Shown: positions 9,262 through 22,580, counted from the first letter of the stretch. The stretch is DNA of 64,000 bases from Eledone cirrhosa (GCA_964016885.1 OZ024743.1:161124212-161188211); one strand, 5' to 3'. The notes: generated from the sequence alone by a model not told the origin. Numbers and translations: made by a program.

Positions 9262-10540
9262 TTGTTGTCGACAAGTCTAACATCTGACTCACTTTCTCTC
9301 CCTCACTCACCTTTTTCTCTCTATCTGTATGTATATCCAGTCAGACCCCTCCACCTCCCCGTCTTCCCACTCCCGACCCTCCCCTCCTTCAAGCGCGCAC
9401 GCAACCTCCGCAACCTCTTCGTCCGTAACTCCCTATGCCCCACACCCCCGTTCCTCCCCCGATCCCTTCCCCGCTCCCGACCCCTCTTCCACACATGCCC
9501 CCACATCACCAACACCATCACCTTCCAGGGACCCAATGGCCACTCCCTCCTTGTCTGGCATTCCTTTCGATGCACCTCCTCCAGCCTTGTCTATGGACTC
9601 CGCTGCACGGAGTGCAGTGCGCAGTGTGTCGGACAGACGGGACGCCGTTTGGCCGACCGGTTCGCCGAGCAACTCTGCCTCGGCTCGTATTCCCCCATCG
9701 CCCAACATTCCTGCTTAGCCGGGCATTCCACTTGCAACCTGACCGTCTGTGGCCTGATTGCACGCCCGGAACCCCGGATGCCGGATTGAGGGCCGAGCAT
9801 CGCACGATATTCAGACTTCAGACATGCACCACCCCTGGTTTGAACTCCCCGATATTTTCCGCACACACGCAACTACGCACCATACACTAACCACATCACC
9901 TACAGACATACCACGCATTCAATTCTTTTCAACCTTACACACACACACGCACATCTACACATACACACACACTTCAACCCACACCGGCTCCAGATTTGAC
10001 ACGTTCTCATCCCACCCGGCCCCCTCGATCCACACACACATACATACACACCAACACCCATACAGGGACTATACACGCACAGATATATACTCCACCCCAA
10101 CACACACACACAATGTATTTTCAAAACCTACATTCACATACACTCGCTTCCTTCCAGACTCTCATACTTACATCCACACATACACACACACACACTTACA
10201 TCTACACATACACACACACCTTACCTTCCGCCATCCCCGCCCAGACTGATTTTCTTGCTCCCCCAACCCACCCTTTCACTCCCTCTCTCTCCCTTCACCA
10301 CCCCTATACACACTACCACACCCTTGCCATCCCGGACATATAGACCCCTCCTACCCCCTTTATTTTCATTTTTTTAAACTTATTTTTCCTTTCTTTTCTG
10401 GTTCTTTACTCGTTAACTTCCCTCCTTGCAGCCCTCCATACTTCCTCTCAGAGTTCCTCTCAACCTTCCTCCACTCCCACCAAGCGTGAAACTAATACAA
10501 CTATGTACAATTGACTCCTGCGTTTGTTCTTTTCAACTAC
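9262..10540 (+). mobile_element. Penelope-like element, 3' portion
   Basis: 5'-truncated retroelement with a GIY-YIG coding end (to 9789), a CA-rich 3' region (9890-10230) and a 3' block AACTATGTACAATTGACTCC at about 10499-10518 that also ends the minus-strand copy at 33835-35000. The shared 3' block gives the orientation and family. Confidence 0.7.
9379..9789 (+). pseudogene. PLE GIY-YIG endonuclease C-terminus
   Basis: The frame reads FKRARNLRNLFVRN, a Cys/His patch (FHTCPHITNTITF), then LVYGLRCTEC and CVGQTGRRLADRF. The latter two are the GIY and YIG halves of the GIY-YIG nuclease used by Penelope-like elements for target cleavage. Compared with the 34516-34900 copy, the EHLRDIR segment is shortened to EQLC by a small deletion. 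No RT core is present upstream. The open frame 9262-9789 starts before the recognisable homology. Confidence 0.7.
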
Positions 10541-10607
10541 ATGTATACACACACACACACTCACACACGCACACATTTATATATATATATGTGTATTTTA
10601 ATTGTGT

Positions 10608-10767
10608 CTCATATAAAATAATACAACTGGCTATCCGCAAAATACATATGGTTAGCACCCCAAACGTAAAATTGGGATTATACTAAGGTATATCCTAATG
10701 TTTGTTGAGTGAGATGGAAGCCAGTCAGAGTATAGCTTGAAGCTTTAAGCTTTCTCTGTTAATGTAT

Positions 10768-10770
<3 letters not shown>
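10608..10770 (+). repeat. Dispersed repeat ending in (AT)n (copy of 57560-57705)
   Basis: Starts TGTCTCATATAAAATAATAC and shares the blocks GGTATATCCTAATGTTTGTT, GAGTGAGATGGA and CTTTCTCTGTTAATGTATTA with 57555-57705; both copies end in a TA array. The 57-kb copy continues upstream into a hammerhead-like sequence that is absent here, so this is a truncated member. Confidence 0.7.

Positions 10771-10855
<85 letters not shown>
10771..10855. repeat. (AT)n microsatellite
   Basis: About 85 bp of uninterrupted TA repeats at the 3' end of the dispersed repeat 10608-10770. Confidence 0.9.
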
Positions 10856-10860
<5 letters not shown>

Positions 10861-10877
10861 GTGAGGTTTTTTTTTAC

Positions 10878-11063
10878 AAAATGAAAAATAACCGAGGTGT
10901 CCTACACGAGTGAAAGTATAAAGAAAAAGAGATGAAATCGAAAATGCAACTGAAGTCTTATTTTTTTTAAAAATATATATATTTATTTGGTTCCTTTACC
11001 GGTTTCGCAGTTCTTCTGCTTTTCAAAAGGTGAGTTGAGATGGAGGGTCTGTGGTTTTTCTCA
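10878..11063 (-). repeat. Repeat with hammerhead-like motif (copy of 63822-64000)
   Basis: Reverse complement of 63822-64000, including the CTACACGAGTGAAAGT end. On the minus strand, 11029 to 10996 reads TTTTGAAAA, stem GCAG..CTGC, GAAAC, then ACCGGT and a GTA triplet: a hammerhead skeleton with a degenerate CTGATGA box. Probably a PLE-type terminal sequence. Confidence 0.6.
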
Positions 11064-11537
11064 TATATATATATATATGAAAATAGGGATAAAAAGACGA
11101 TTATTAGGAAGAAAAATTTTTTTTTTTCCTTTTATTCTTTTCTCTTTTTTCTGGGTTAGAAAATATTTAAAACAAAATATTTTACTTTGTGTGAAGTGTT
11201 AAGGTATTAGTTAATTTATTTATTAATTAACAATGCCATTTATTTATATATTTATATAATTTACCGGTTTCACCATTTTATGCATTATCAAAGGGTGGAA
11301 TTTGTATTGGTGTAAAATGTTGGTGATGTTGAGCATGTTAAGGAAATGGGGAAGAAAGAATAATATTATTTACAAACAAGGTTTTTGAAGTGAAAAGAAA
11401 AAAAAGAAAAAGAGGAGGTATGTCGAACATGATAAGGTAATGGGAAAGAAAAAAATAATATTATTTACAGGCATAGTTCTTGAGAATAATATATATACAT
11501 ATATATATACATATATATATATACATATATATATATA
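11064..11537. other. No gene seen; one weak hammerhead-like motif
   Basis: AT-rich. On the minus strand around 11300-11262, CTTTGATAATGC is followed by GAAACCGGTAAA, the same GAAAC-plus-palindrome arrangement as 10996-11029 but with only a 3-4 bp possible stem II. No coding potential. Confidence 0.4.
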
Positions 11538-12343
<806 letters not shown>

Positions 12344-12549
12344 CATATATATATCCTTATAAAAAGGAAGTTTGTTTGTTCGTTGACAGCTAATAACACT
12401 AAATAAAATTGATAATAATTAAGGTTTTTCGTGTTTTCAACTAATCTGACCTACATTGTTGCTTCTGTCTGTCTATGTGTGTGTGTACATGTGCTTGTCT
12501 GCGAGTCTTATATTGTTTGTGCGTGTGTGTCTCTGTGAATTCATTTGTT

Positions 12550-12656
<107 letters not shown>

Positions 12657-13326
12657 CTGAGCTTTTCGAATATTAATAATAATATTCGATTCGTTTGAAA
12701 TTATGCAAACAGCCTCATTAAGCCATGTAAGTAGAATGACCCCACCAATCTTTGCACTTGTGTTGGCATATAAACAGAACGGCAGACAGTAATTTTTTTT
12801 GGTGATTACCCTTCATCAGTACCATATACTGCTTACCTGCCAATCTATTTGTTATATATATATATACTCTCGGGTCTCGAATGATCGTCAATCACACCCC
12901 ACTTATTCATTTTTCAGATTGTTTTCCAATATCACTGCTTTTTTACCAACCATCGCCCCAACCCCGCTTATTGAGTTTTGATAATCTATATCCAACAAAA
13001 TATTATCTTAAGTCGTAGCATGCCTTCTATCCAGCGCTACCTACTATCCAGGACCCACGGATAACTTCCAGAAATAGAACAACTGAAAGGCAGCATGAAG
13101 AAACGAAACCTCAAACAACCCAAAGGATATGTCAGTTGAGAGCATGAATAGAAGATTTACAATTTAAAAAGGTTACCGAGTAGAACTTTGTTGCTTCCAG
13201 TTAAAATCCACATCAGAACCTTCAATTCGAATTTCCTCAATGAACAAAATTCGTCCAAAATGTGGTGCTAAAAATTGGAATGGTGAGTTTAAATGAAAAT
13301 ATTACATTTAATCAATCACCTCAACC

Positions 13327-13488
13327 ACCAGACCCTTGCGGGGACTGCTCATTGGTACAACTACTGAATCAAGACACTTTCTTCAAAATATTCAGAAGTA
13401 CAATAAGGCATTCCAAAGGCAAGTGTACCATAGAATTGGACCATTTCAGCCACTTTCAAAAGAAGAACCAAAACATTTATAACTGTAT
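13327..13488 (+). pseudogene. Helitron N-terminal domain fragment
   Basis: One frame reads PLRGLLIGTTTESRHFLQN followed by IQKYNKAFQ, matching the conserved 'L-L-x-G-x..H-F-L-x-N-I-R-x-Y-N' segment near the start of animal Helitron Rep/helicase proteins. It runs into a stop after about 54 codons. Nothing of Rep or helicase follows, so this is a leftover of an internally deleted element. Confidence 0.6.
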
Positions 13489-13719
13489 CTCATCAGCTAT
13501 ATGAAAACCCCAGCACAGACAAGATATGAAAGGAATAAGGAAACAAAGTATGAAATCATATTACAAATAAAAGAAATGTTACATTCAAGAAACAGCTATA
13601 TTAGAAATTTCAAAAGTAAAGTAGAAAAAGGTTTGAATGAAATTTCATTATTTTCTTTAACCTGGGAAACGCCGGGTATTTCTGCTAGATTAATAATAGA
13701 TTCATCATTGCATGTATGT

Positions 13720-13812
13720 GTGTGTGTGAGTACGCGCGTGCGTGCGTGTGTGTGTGTGCACGTGTGTGTGTGAGTGCATGTGTGTGTGAGTGCGTCTGGG
13801 GGGGGGGGGGCT
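13720..13812. repeat. TG-rich tract plus poly(G)
   Basis: Imperfect (TG)n followed by an uninterrupted G run at about 13799-13810. Frames through it have no meaning. Confidence 0.8.
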
Positions 13813-14400
13813 TTTTAACACGATTTTTCATTGTTGCAATAATACAATATTGTTCAGTTATAACAAAGAAGTCAAATTCAAAAAGCAGAAACATGAGACC
13901 CGTTAACTTAGTTCAATAACTGTGATGTTATAAAATAAAAACATTTGTAAGTGTATAAATTTATTTGCTATTTCAGGAGGCATTAAAATGTAGAAATGAA
14001 AACAAGAGAACTTGAATTGCAGCTGTGGTATTTAAAACTAACGATTTTACGACGTCCTTAATGCTTTTTACAGTAAATCTGCTTTTTTCTCAGTGGACGT
14101 CTTTGCTAAATAAATGCATTCTTACATACATACATGCATACATAGATTTAATTATATACATTACATACAAGCAAACGGACACAAAAACAGACAGACAAAT
14201 ATATAGGTAGGTAGATAGATAGATTTGTTTCATTATTAGCCACAGTGGCACAAAAGAAGGGGACAAATACAAAGGTGAAGTTTACATACAATAAAAACGT
14301 GTAAAATACTATCACAAATGCAATTTAAAAATTAATCGATTTTCCCCAATAGGGGGAGATTTTTCATATGGGTAACACATACCCCCGAAAAAATGTGCAA
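13813..14400. other. No gene seen
   Basis: AT-rich, with a short GATA-like patch at 14203-14224. Possibly the 3' flank of the minus-strand LINE that ends near 14400. No coding or RNA feature recognised. Confidence 0.5.
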
Positions 14401-14639
14401 CCCTCATCTCCAGGAATACGAAGAGTTTGTACCCCTTTCCTCTCTTCCTCTTTTTCCTCAACCTACAGGCTGATATAGAGAGAATGCCCATTCACTCGGG
14501 CCATTCTCGCCACTTTCACCCACCTTTCATAAAACTTGCTGGGGTACAGCACCTCTCTCTCCATCCTGATTCTTCTTCCAAAGTGGTATTTGAAAAAAAG
14601 AATCAGTTATTGGCCGGAGAGAAAGGTGTCTGACCTCAG

Positions 14640-15110
14640 CCCTTTTAACCTCGTCCACCATTCAACCTCTTTCGCCATAGCTATCACACAAAGGAAAACC
14701 GCATCTCCTTCGTTTTTGAAGGAGGGTGGCGGTTTGATCATAACAATGGACCCGATTGTCCCACCCGCGACAATAGTCGTTCTACATAGCCCCACAGGTC
14801 GGTAACGCCCGGGCGGTGTATGAATGCGTGCACGACGGTTTCTTCGTCTCGTACGTATCTCGGACAGATCTTTTTCGAAGGGTCCCTGCCCAGGCGCCCA
14901 TGTCTGTAGATCTTGTCTCGAACTGGTTGAGCTCCTCGGTAGCACTGCCAGGCCAGGGACTTTCGGAAGTTGTCCATCGGTCCCAGGCGGAAGGTCCTAC
15001 CGAACAGACTGGCCAGTTCGTATTCCTCTACGCCCAGAGTTTCTCCGAGCGTGTCGTCGCACTTGCTGCGGATCAACCCTCTATAGAATGACGAAGTGGA
15101 GTCTCTACTG
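14640..15110 (-). pseudogene. Tx1-like ORF2 C-terminal domain
   Basis: The minus strand reads LASLFGRTFRLGPMDNFRK, SLAWQCYRGAQPVRDKIYRH, then a Cys-His cluster (CPRY..DEETVVHAFIH, degraded from C-x2-C..H-x4-C) and DLWGYVERLL. The counterpart at 31565-31815 keeps the cysteines (CPRCASGDETILHALVQC). This is the domain downstream of RT in Tx1/L1-type ORF2. It has no catalytic residues and is a remnant. Confidence 0.7.
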
Positions 15111-15149
15111 ACCGCCGGGTCTGCCTGCCAGAGGGCTGTGGATCCTGGA

Positions 15150-15267
15150 CTCAGAGATAGCAATTACATCCATACTGTGCGACCTGAGGTCGTTTAAGAG
15201 TTTGCCCTGTTTCCAGGGCATCCCCAGGCCGCGCACATTCACACACCTGACTTTTAAAACGGCCATG
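15150..15267 (-). pseudogene. Tx1-like ORF2 start (APE endonuclease N-terminus)
   Basis: From ATG at 15265-15267 on the minus strand: MAVLKVRCVNVRGLGMPWK, then LLNDLRSHSMDVIAISESRI. This is the first strand and helix of an apurinic-type LINE endonuclease, with N in VNVRG and E in the SESRI motif. After SESRIHS the sequence continues directly into C-terminal-domain sequence, marking the edge of a deletion that should span several kb. Confidence 0.65.
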
Positions 15268-15299
15268 TTGGTGAGGAAGAGTTAGAAAAGAAGAGAAAA

Positions 15300-16908
15300 G
15301 AATTCACTTACATCCTCACTTCCTGGAGACCAGGCTGCACAATGTCCATAGGGGTGTTGGAGGGGTTGTTTGGTAGGGTGGTGGTTCCTGGTGGGGTGGG
15401 GACGGAGATACTTGGTGGTGAGGGGTGTCTGGGCTGAGGGTGGGGAAACGTTTCAAGAGGACGCGGTTCGTTGGTTTAATACATATTCGCCACGTCCTCA
15501 GCAAAGTTTTCCTTTAAGGACTTATAGGTGTCCGTAGGGACCCTAATCATCCTTAAATTAAGTTTGTCTTTACATTTGGTAAAATATTTTCCTTCGGTTT
15601 CCACGGAAGGGTTTTTGGAGATGACCTCCATCAAGGTTTTATTGTCAGTCTTTATGTATGTATAATATTTTTGTTGTGTTGTGTTAGTTTTTGTCTGTTG
15701 TTCTTGTGTGTGTTTTCGTTTTGTTGTGGGTATTTGTGTTTGGAGTGTTATCATTGTTTTGTTTCCGGGAGGGGGGATTTTTGTTTGTAATGTTTGTGTT
15801 GTTTGTGTTGGTGGTTGTGTTTGTTGCTTTTTGTTCGTGTTATGTCTCTTTTTCTTTTTTTTTTTTTGGAGCGGAGGGGTTCTCCCTCATCATCATAGGG
15901 GTTTCGTCCGTTGTGGTGTCTGTTTGATTGGGGAGGGGTACTTTGGGGGGAGCTGTTGTGCTTGTGGGTGTTTTTGGAGTTGATTTAGGTGGGGAGGGGT
16001 TGGGTGGGACTGTGTTTGCAGTTTGGTTTGTTTTTGTTATTTTTGTGTGTTGTTGTTGTTGTGGTGGTGGTGGTGGTTGTGTTTTTGTGTTGGGTGTCGG
16101 CAGTAGTGCCTTTTTTTTAATGCAGTTAATTGTGGACAGGAATCCCTCAGGTGACCACTGCTTAAACACTGGTAACATCAAGGCCGCCTACCCTCAACAG
16201 AAATATTTATGTAGGAATGTCAATCCAGAGGCACTCGTTGTGGTATTCTAGCTATCCGTTCTGGTCTCATTTGGACCAGAACTTCTAAGCTTGTACCGTT
16301 AAATATGCCCCTGGAGGACTTTCCTACCGAAATTACTGTGTCTTCATCAAAATTGATGAAACCAGCTAATATCCATCAGATGTTTACATTTGGTGTGATA
16401 TTTCTTACTCTTATTTTTTGGGTCCTTTTCCCATATATGTGGGGAAAAAGGTGTAGAGGAGGGACACAATTGGCGACACAGAATATTTCTGTGCCGTCAA
16501 TTGGTCTTTCATTATTATTGATAAACTCCCGAAGAGTTTTCCCTTCTGTATGAAGGTAATGTCCTTCATGGAGTTTCTTAGAACCAACATCAATTTCGTT
16601 TTGAGTTAATTGAGCTGTCCTGAAAACTATAGTTTTCAGGACAGTGTCTCTACGCAATTCTTGGGGAGAAGTGATGCTAAAAGCGCCATTCTCCCCAAAA
16701 GTTATGTATTGCTTGGCATCTCTTAGCAATTCTCCGGCATTAGAGATGTCAATCTGTGTATATAGTTCCGTCTTTTGGACAGTTTGTGCGAAGAAACCTT
16801 TTTTTCCTTGTTTGTGGAATTGTTCTTGTTGGTATTGTTGTCATTACTGTTGCTGCTGTTGGTGTTGTTGTCATCATTGTTGCTGTCGTTGTTGTTGTCA
16901 TTGTTGTC

Positions 16909-16939
<31 letters not shown>

Positions 16940-17148
16940 TTGTAGTTCTCAATTGCTTGATTTGTGGTTATGGAATTCATTTGTGAAGTTGTGTTTTTCT
17001 CTTGTTCAATATTTTTGTGTGCAGTATGTGTTTCCATACTTTTATTTTGGTGTGATTTATCTCGGTCACTACCTCTTGCCATAGTGACATTCATTTCAAC
17101 GCTCCAATTTCCATTTGTGGCGGGATGCGCTTTAATTTTATCATTCAT
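15300..17148 (-). pseudogene. Tx1-like ORF1 with CCHC zinc knuckle
   Basis: The probable start is ATG at 17146-17148. An Asn-rich run (about 16900) and proline/threonine-rich low complexity (16050-15870) flank a folded segment (NEIDVGSKKLHEGHY, PIDGTEIFCVANCVPPLHL). Just downstream, VEGRRP precedes CYQCLSSGHLRDSC, a C-x2-C-x4-H-x4-C knuckle at 16136-16177; the same VEGRRP-knuckle pairing is in the plus-strand copy at 29290. Two in-frame stops lie around the knuckle and several frame changes follow. ORF1 products of this group bind the element RNA. Confidence 0.65.
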
Positions 17149-17180
17149 ATTTAAAACAAATTGTTATAAAGTTTTATGAA

Positions 17181-17376
17181 AATTTTATAAAGATCAAATT
17201 TTCGCCCCTGGGGGGCGAAAATTTCAGTGACCCACCCACTGACAATTTAGTCAGAGGGTCAATTTAGTCACTGACAATTTAGTGAGAGGGTATATTTTTT
17301 TAAAACAATAATTTTTGTTTTTTATAAATAAAAGACAAAAACTTACCAGCGTGAGTGGCACACAACTTCCTCTATT
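17181..17376. repeat. Short tandem/palindromic stretch
   Basis: AATTTTCGCCCCTGGGG palindrome, then three repeats of ACTGACAATTTAGT/GAGGGT (17235-17290). May be the LINE's 5' leader or an unrelated small repeat. Confidence 0.45.
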
Positions 17377-17611
<235 letters not shown>

Positions 17612-17937
17612 GTGTGAATGTGTGTGTCCTCGTTTGCTGGCAGCGAAACATTGTCACGACAAAGAAGAATTTGTTGTCATGGAAACGAGAGAAAAATGTG
17701 ATGTGATAGTGAGTGCGTATATGAAAGAAGGGAAATCGGAGAAAGGGATAGAGGCGAAGCGGAGAGAACGAAATAGAGAAACAGATAAGAAGATAAGATA
17801 AAAAAAGGGGGTAAGGATAAAAGTGTTAAATAGATAGCGTCATACTCTCATTTCATTATCTAATCAGCAATGATTACGAAGGTAGGAGGACGGGGAATCA
17901 GTGACCATTGCCCTGGCAGGATGTCGGAAAATAATTG

Positions 17938-18122
17938 TTTATACTTTAGGCACAAGGCCAGCAACTACCCAGTGCCTCACTGGTACTTTATTTTATCGAC
18001 CCCGTAAGGATGAAAGGCAAAGTCAACCTCGGCGGGATTTGAACTCAGATCGTAAAGGGACGTAACTATGCTAGAAAGCATGGCGTCCGACCCTCTACCG
18101 ATACTGCCAATCCACCGCCCTT
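17938..18122 (-). mobile_element. Octopus tRNA-derived SINE
   Basis: On the minus strand it begins GGCGGTGGATTGGCAGTATC, has the B box region GAGTTCAAATCC, then CGGGGTCGATAAAATAAAGT and ends TTGCTGGCCTTGTGCCTAAA. A nearly identical copy is at 45375-45542. High identity suggests recent activity. Its tail must be mobilised by a LINE. Confidence 0.85.
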
Positions 18123-18494
18123 GGATGTCGGAAAATAATGAGCTCATATTCGGCTTAAATGTCTACAAGAATAGAAAGGAAGTTAGACGAGCGAGAGACA
18201 GAAAGAGAGAGTGGGCGTCTCTTGGACATGTTTCTCTTACATCAAATACCTGTGGTCTCTCTTTAAATTTTCGGCGAAAGTAATGTTGCTCATGAAATAC
18301 CCACCCCTTACGTTTTTCTATTCAGAGATGAAAGGAATACTTAAAGTATATACACCATGGAGTGATAGGTGTGGTTCATTGCTTGGTGACAAAATGTGTG
18401 TGTGTGTGTATATTCTGCGTCAGCGTACATACACACACAATTTAAGTTAAAATGTGTCCCTAGCTTAGAAGCTAATCAAGCTGGAGCTTTTCAT

Positions 18495-18690
18495 GGTTTC
18501 ATTGGCGTCAAGTGACTGAGAGTATACGTCGCAAGTTTAACCACCAGCTTTTTGATGGTACTCATTTTTCCCAAGTGAACTGGAGCAACGTGGCAGCTCA
18601 ATAAAACAATGCCGCGCCTGGACCAGGAATTGAATTCTCGACCACACGATTGTGATCTAACACCCAAATCACTAGACCGCACACCTTCTG
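18495..18690 (-). mobile_element. tRNA-derived SINE (molluscan type), diverged
   Basis: The minus strand has a tRNA-like head with a B-box-like GAATTCAATTCC, then CCACGTTGCTCCAGTTCACT and AAAAATGAGTACCAT, matching the consensus order of the 8345 and 61990 copies. Confidence 0.6.
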
Positions 18691-18889
18691 ATACACACAC
18701 ACATGGTTGGGTCATAAATGATCCGCAAAGTATTTCTTCTCCTCCCGGATTAGTTGTACGGATGAAGGGAAGAAAGTGTTCTCAAATGATGGGCCTTAAA
18801 CTGGGTGGCTGATAAATTCTACACCCCAGAAAATGGGATTTTAAGGCAGAATGCCAAAAGCCGAGTAATATGTAAAGCCAAACTATCCT

Positions 18890-19005
18890 AAACTCTAAAA
18901 ATTCTGCCAGTGCACTTCTCAAGATTGGTACTTTATCTATTAACTCCAGAATGTCGAAAGGCAAAGTTAACTGCAGGATTTCACCTTAGAACGCAAATGC
19001 TAGAA
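18890..19005 (-). mobile_element. Octopus SINE fragment
   Basis: Diverged piece containing TTGGTACTTTATCTATTAAC, GAAAGGCAAAGTTAAC and a B-box-side GGATTTCACC, in the same order as the 17938 copy. Confidence 0.5.
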
Positions 19006-20918
19006 TAAAATGTAAATTTGTATTTTTAAATTAATCTCTTACGATGAAGTTAATAGCCTGTAAAATCTTAATTATTTATTTCTTACTTTCATATTTGTGG
19101 CTAGCTGCCAAGGCTAAACACACACACGCGCACGCGCGCGCATGTACTTACATACATGCATAAAAAGGATTAGGTATTAGATCTCCATTACGTTTATTGA
19201 GGTGTGACGCGCATTTCGCAATTGATCAGCTGAAGGCTGATCTGTATCGATCTGGTCCGACTCTGGTATCAAAAACTCGTCGATCTTCTGCTATGATAAT
19301 GACAGAAAGATCATTCTGTCATTTCTGTAGTTTCTATGTATGTGAGTGTGTACGACTGTGTGTGTGTATTATCACGTGTATGTTGAATGAGTGAGTGTGT
19401 GTATAGGTGATTGTTTATGTATGTGAGTATTACGTATACACACGTATATGTCTGTATTAGTGGATGTGTATGTGATGTTTCTATTGTTTTTACGTGTGTG
19501 AGTGTGTAATTTAGCGTGTGTGTATGTTGTATCTACATGCGTGTTGTGGTTGTGTTTGGTCAGTAGCGGAAATATATCATGTACATGTGTGTGCGTGTGG
19601 TTGTGTGGATGTTTATGGATGGGTATGTCCGTGTAATTGGTGGAGTATACAGGTAGATCCAGGAGAGAGAGAGAGAGAGAAAGAGGGAGAGAGCATGCGT
19701 CGACTATGGGTCCTGCGATGCTAATGTAGGTTTCGTCAGAGCGGAAGTGAGGGTGGCGCGCGCAGAACGGAAGTGAGTGGAGAAGGGGCAGTGTGTAGTA
19801 GGGTGTGTGTATGTGTAGGTGTGTGTTTAGATGCGGTGTTGTTAGGAAGCAAGGTGTGCCTGTGTGGTTATTAGACTATTTCAATTTTCATATGTATTAA
19901 GTAAACATCGAAGCTGAAGCTTTTCTAAACAGAGAAAAGGAGACGGATGTGTCGAGTGTTCTCGGTGGTTGTCTTACACATCTAACTTCTGAGGAACAGA
20001 TCCCATTATATTAGTAGTAGAGGAGGCGGCAGAGTGATGAAACAGTGTGTCTGTAGACTGAATGTGGGAAAGTGGATGGTATTGGTGTCCTTGTCAATCA
20101 GTTGGGCGGCTTTCATTTAGATGCAGTCAAGGATGTTTTTGTACGTAGCAGCATTACCATCCCAGATGCGTAGAAGCATTCCTTTGTTTGCCTCACGCGA
20201 GCTTTGTAGAAAAACAACAATTGTTCGGACCTGATGAATTTCCTAGACCCGAAGTGACAAAGTGTATGCTGAATCGTTAGAAGGGGTTGTGATGCTTAGA
20301 GAGTTTCAATTGTATGTCGTTTCAAATTAAAGAGGATAAAGCAGACATTGTTTTCTTGATATGTAAGTTTATTACGCATCCGTGGAGACAACGTCAATGA
20401 TAGCTTTAAAACTTAGTATTGCAAGTTACAGAAACATGTAAATTATAAGACATTTTGGCTGCTTATAACAGAGATGCGTTCTTAACCAAGTGGTACCTAT
20501 TTGCAGTTTGCTAAACAGGACTGGTGAGATTAAATCTCTCAACAATTTCTATGGTGGTACGGTGCCAGTGACAGGTTACGAACAATTGACTTGTTGACCA
20601 ATATTCTAATCTTAAATTCAACTCTCACAGATATGTTATCACCACATTAATATGAATTATTTCTAGCTTTATCAACAAGAGACATATCACAAGAGAGCTT
20701 TCGCTTTAATTAGAATCTCCTTAATGTTTTGAATTTCATTATGTTAGTTGAGTCAGAGGCATATGTTCCTGGTTATAATACATGTTCATTACTGCTATAA
20801 CTAACAGATTGAGTGACGTGTTGCAGCTATGTAAGTGTAGTGGATAAATGTTATTATTTGATGGATGTTTGATAACAAGAATGCCAGGATTGTGATGTTG
20901 ACAATGTTTATTTTACAA
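19006..20918. other. No gene seen; TG/GTGTA-rich
   Basis: 19100-19870 is rich in imperfect TGTGTA and GAGA tracts; 19870-20918 is ordinary AT-rich sequence. GATCAGCTGAAGGCTGATC at 19223-19241 is an isolated short palindrome. No gene, RNA or element end recognised. Confidence 0.5.
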
Positions 20919-21062
20919 CAAAGGTTCTCAAGGGGGGGATCATATGCACCCCCGGGGGCGTTTCGGAGCTCCGGTGGGGTATTTTGGAGCAAGGGGAATC
21001 TAGGAGGGCGCTGGAAGGCTCTTTACTTTGTACGTCTCTGAGACAGCCAGTGTGAATGCATT
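20919..21062 (+). mobile_element. hAT element left-end fragment
   Basis: CAAAGGTTCTCAAG followed by GCATATGCACCCCC-like sequence, TGGAAGGCTCTTTACTTTG and GAGACAGCCAGTGTGAATGC: a truncated copy of 53714-53910, the left end of the hAT transposon. No right end is visible. Confidence 0.75.
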
Positions 21063-21734
21063 TGAATGAAGAAAACGAAGAAAATAAATAAAATAAGCTT
21101 GTCAACGAATTCCCTAGGGAGATAAAAGAAAAACGAAAGAAGTCAAAGAAAATGAAAATAAGGGCAACGTCAACTATGACAACAGTTACAAGAACAACTT
21201 CAACAGAAATGACAAGAAAAAGAAGCAATGGTGATGAAAGGTGTGGGTGTATACTTATACATACAAACATGCACACGCATGCATATGTGCATATGTACAT
21301 ACATACATACACACAGGCCGGCGTTGGTGTTTCATGAGGTTAAAAAAACTGTGGTAGTTAATGTCCTTAGGTAATAAAATCTGGAGACAATTATCTCCTT
21401 AGCAAAAAAACATAAATCATGTCACATATACAGTACACACACTTAAATATAAATGCATGTATATATACAATTATATAAATGTATAGTTATACATATACGT
21501 AAATGTATGTATATATGTATGTATGTAGTTATATATATATATAATACACACGCACACACACACACACACACACACATATACATACACACATACATTTTTT
21601 TTCCTTTTTCAGTGTGGTATATCTTAGGTAGTAGGGTCCGTACCGTAGATACCACTCAATGTAATCCATTAAAATTATAGTGAAGTTCTGTTTCGTTGAG
21701 TTAATTCTTTAGATACAGAGTCAGCTATTAGGTA

Positions 21735-21815
21735 TTAAATTAACAATGAAAATAAAAACAACAAAGTTATAAAGTAACTTGACTTTGTTGTTTTTATTTT
21801 CATTGTTAATTTAAT
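21735..21815. repeat. Perfect hairpin MITE-like palindrome
   Basis: ATTAACAATGAAAATAAAAA-type left arm and its exact complement on the right, with a loop around GTTATAAAGTAACTTG. Related to the hairpin at 48174-48286 (ATGAAATAAAAACAAAGAAC). A second small inverted repeat (TTAGACACGCAG / CTGCGTGTCTGA) follows at 21827-21880. Confidence 0.65.
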
Positions 21816-21880
21816 AACATATATATCTGTTAGACACGCAGTGACTAACAACAGAATGTTTTAAGTCTGCGTGTCTGACA

Positions 21881-22580
21881 TATATGCGTAGCTTGTGAAT
21901 AAAAAATTCAAGGGGTGTCGCTGGCCGTGGTGATGATCACTGCCAAACATGTTTTGTAATGTATCGTCTTATTGGCTAATTTCATCGTCTTATTGGCTAA
22001 TCAACCAACGAGAGTAATTGTTGCTCAAAAGTATCCGCCATTTTGTTTGCACGTTTATTTATCGTTTCGCTTTCGAATCTTCCTCCTGTATTTCGTCGTT
22101 TATCATCAAAATATTTTTCTCATTTTGGTAAGTTATATTGTTAATTTATATATGATTTTTTAAATTTATATTAACTATTTTTTTTTCAGTTCGTTATAAC
22201 ATGCTTATAATATTGGTTGTGTCATATTTACTTCTATATTTGTCCATATTATTGTTCGTTTTATGTTAGATTATTTTATTATTATTATGTTAGATTATTT
22301 TTTTTATTACTATGTTAGACTATTTATATGTAATACTTAATTTTTATTAATTCAACTATAACAATTATTATGTAAAATATATTTATTTAATATTGATTGT
22401 TTTTTGTAGTTGTTTATATTAAAAGTCTGAAAATATTTTTATACATCTTACAATAATATTTATAAGATCATTTATAAAATAAAAATTATATAATCTAATT
22501 ACATTGCAACAATAATTTATTATTAATATATATCATGTTTAACTAGAGTTATTACAACCGTTGCCTTAAAAAAATATTAA
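21881..22580. other. No gene seen; AT-rich
   Basis: CTTATTGGCTAAT is repeated at 21968 and 21987; otherwise strongly AT-rich with no recognisable feature. Confidence 0.5.

Larger units (their letters stand above)
14400..17180 (-). mobile_element. Tx1/L1-like LINE, internally deleted
   Basis: Minus-strand LINE with ORF1 from 17148 to about 15300 (CCHC zinc knuckle), an ORF2 start at about 15267, then an abrupt jump to the ORF2 C-terminus (15100-14640). The whole RT and most of the APE-type endonuclease are missing. The C-terminal block matches the plus-strand LINE at 31560-31870, so both belong to one family. GCCCCTGGGGGGC in a short palindrome at 17194-17215 lies just upstream of ORF1. Confidence 0.7.

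Noticed and set aside
10771..10855. Long AT arrays as replication origins or matrix sites
   Set aside because: No supporting sequence beyond dinucleotide repetition, which is common across the window.
16050..16110. Proline-rich plus/minus frames as separate host proteins
   Set aside because: They lie inside the minus-strand LINE ORF1 low-complexity region.
19223..19241. GATCAGCTGAAGGCTGATC palindrome as a regulatory site
   Set aside because: Isolated, with no gene nearby and no second copy.
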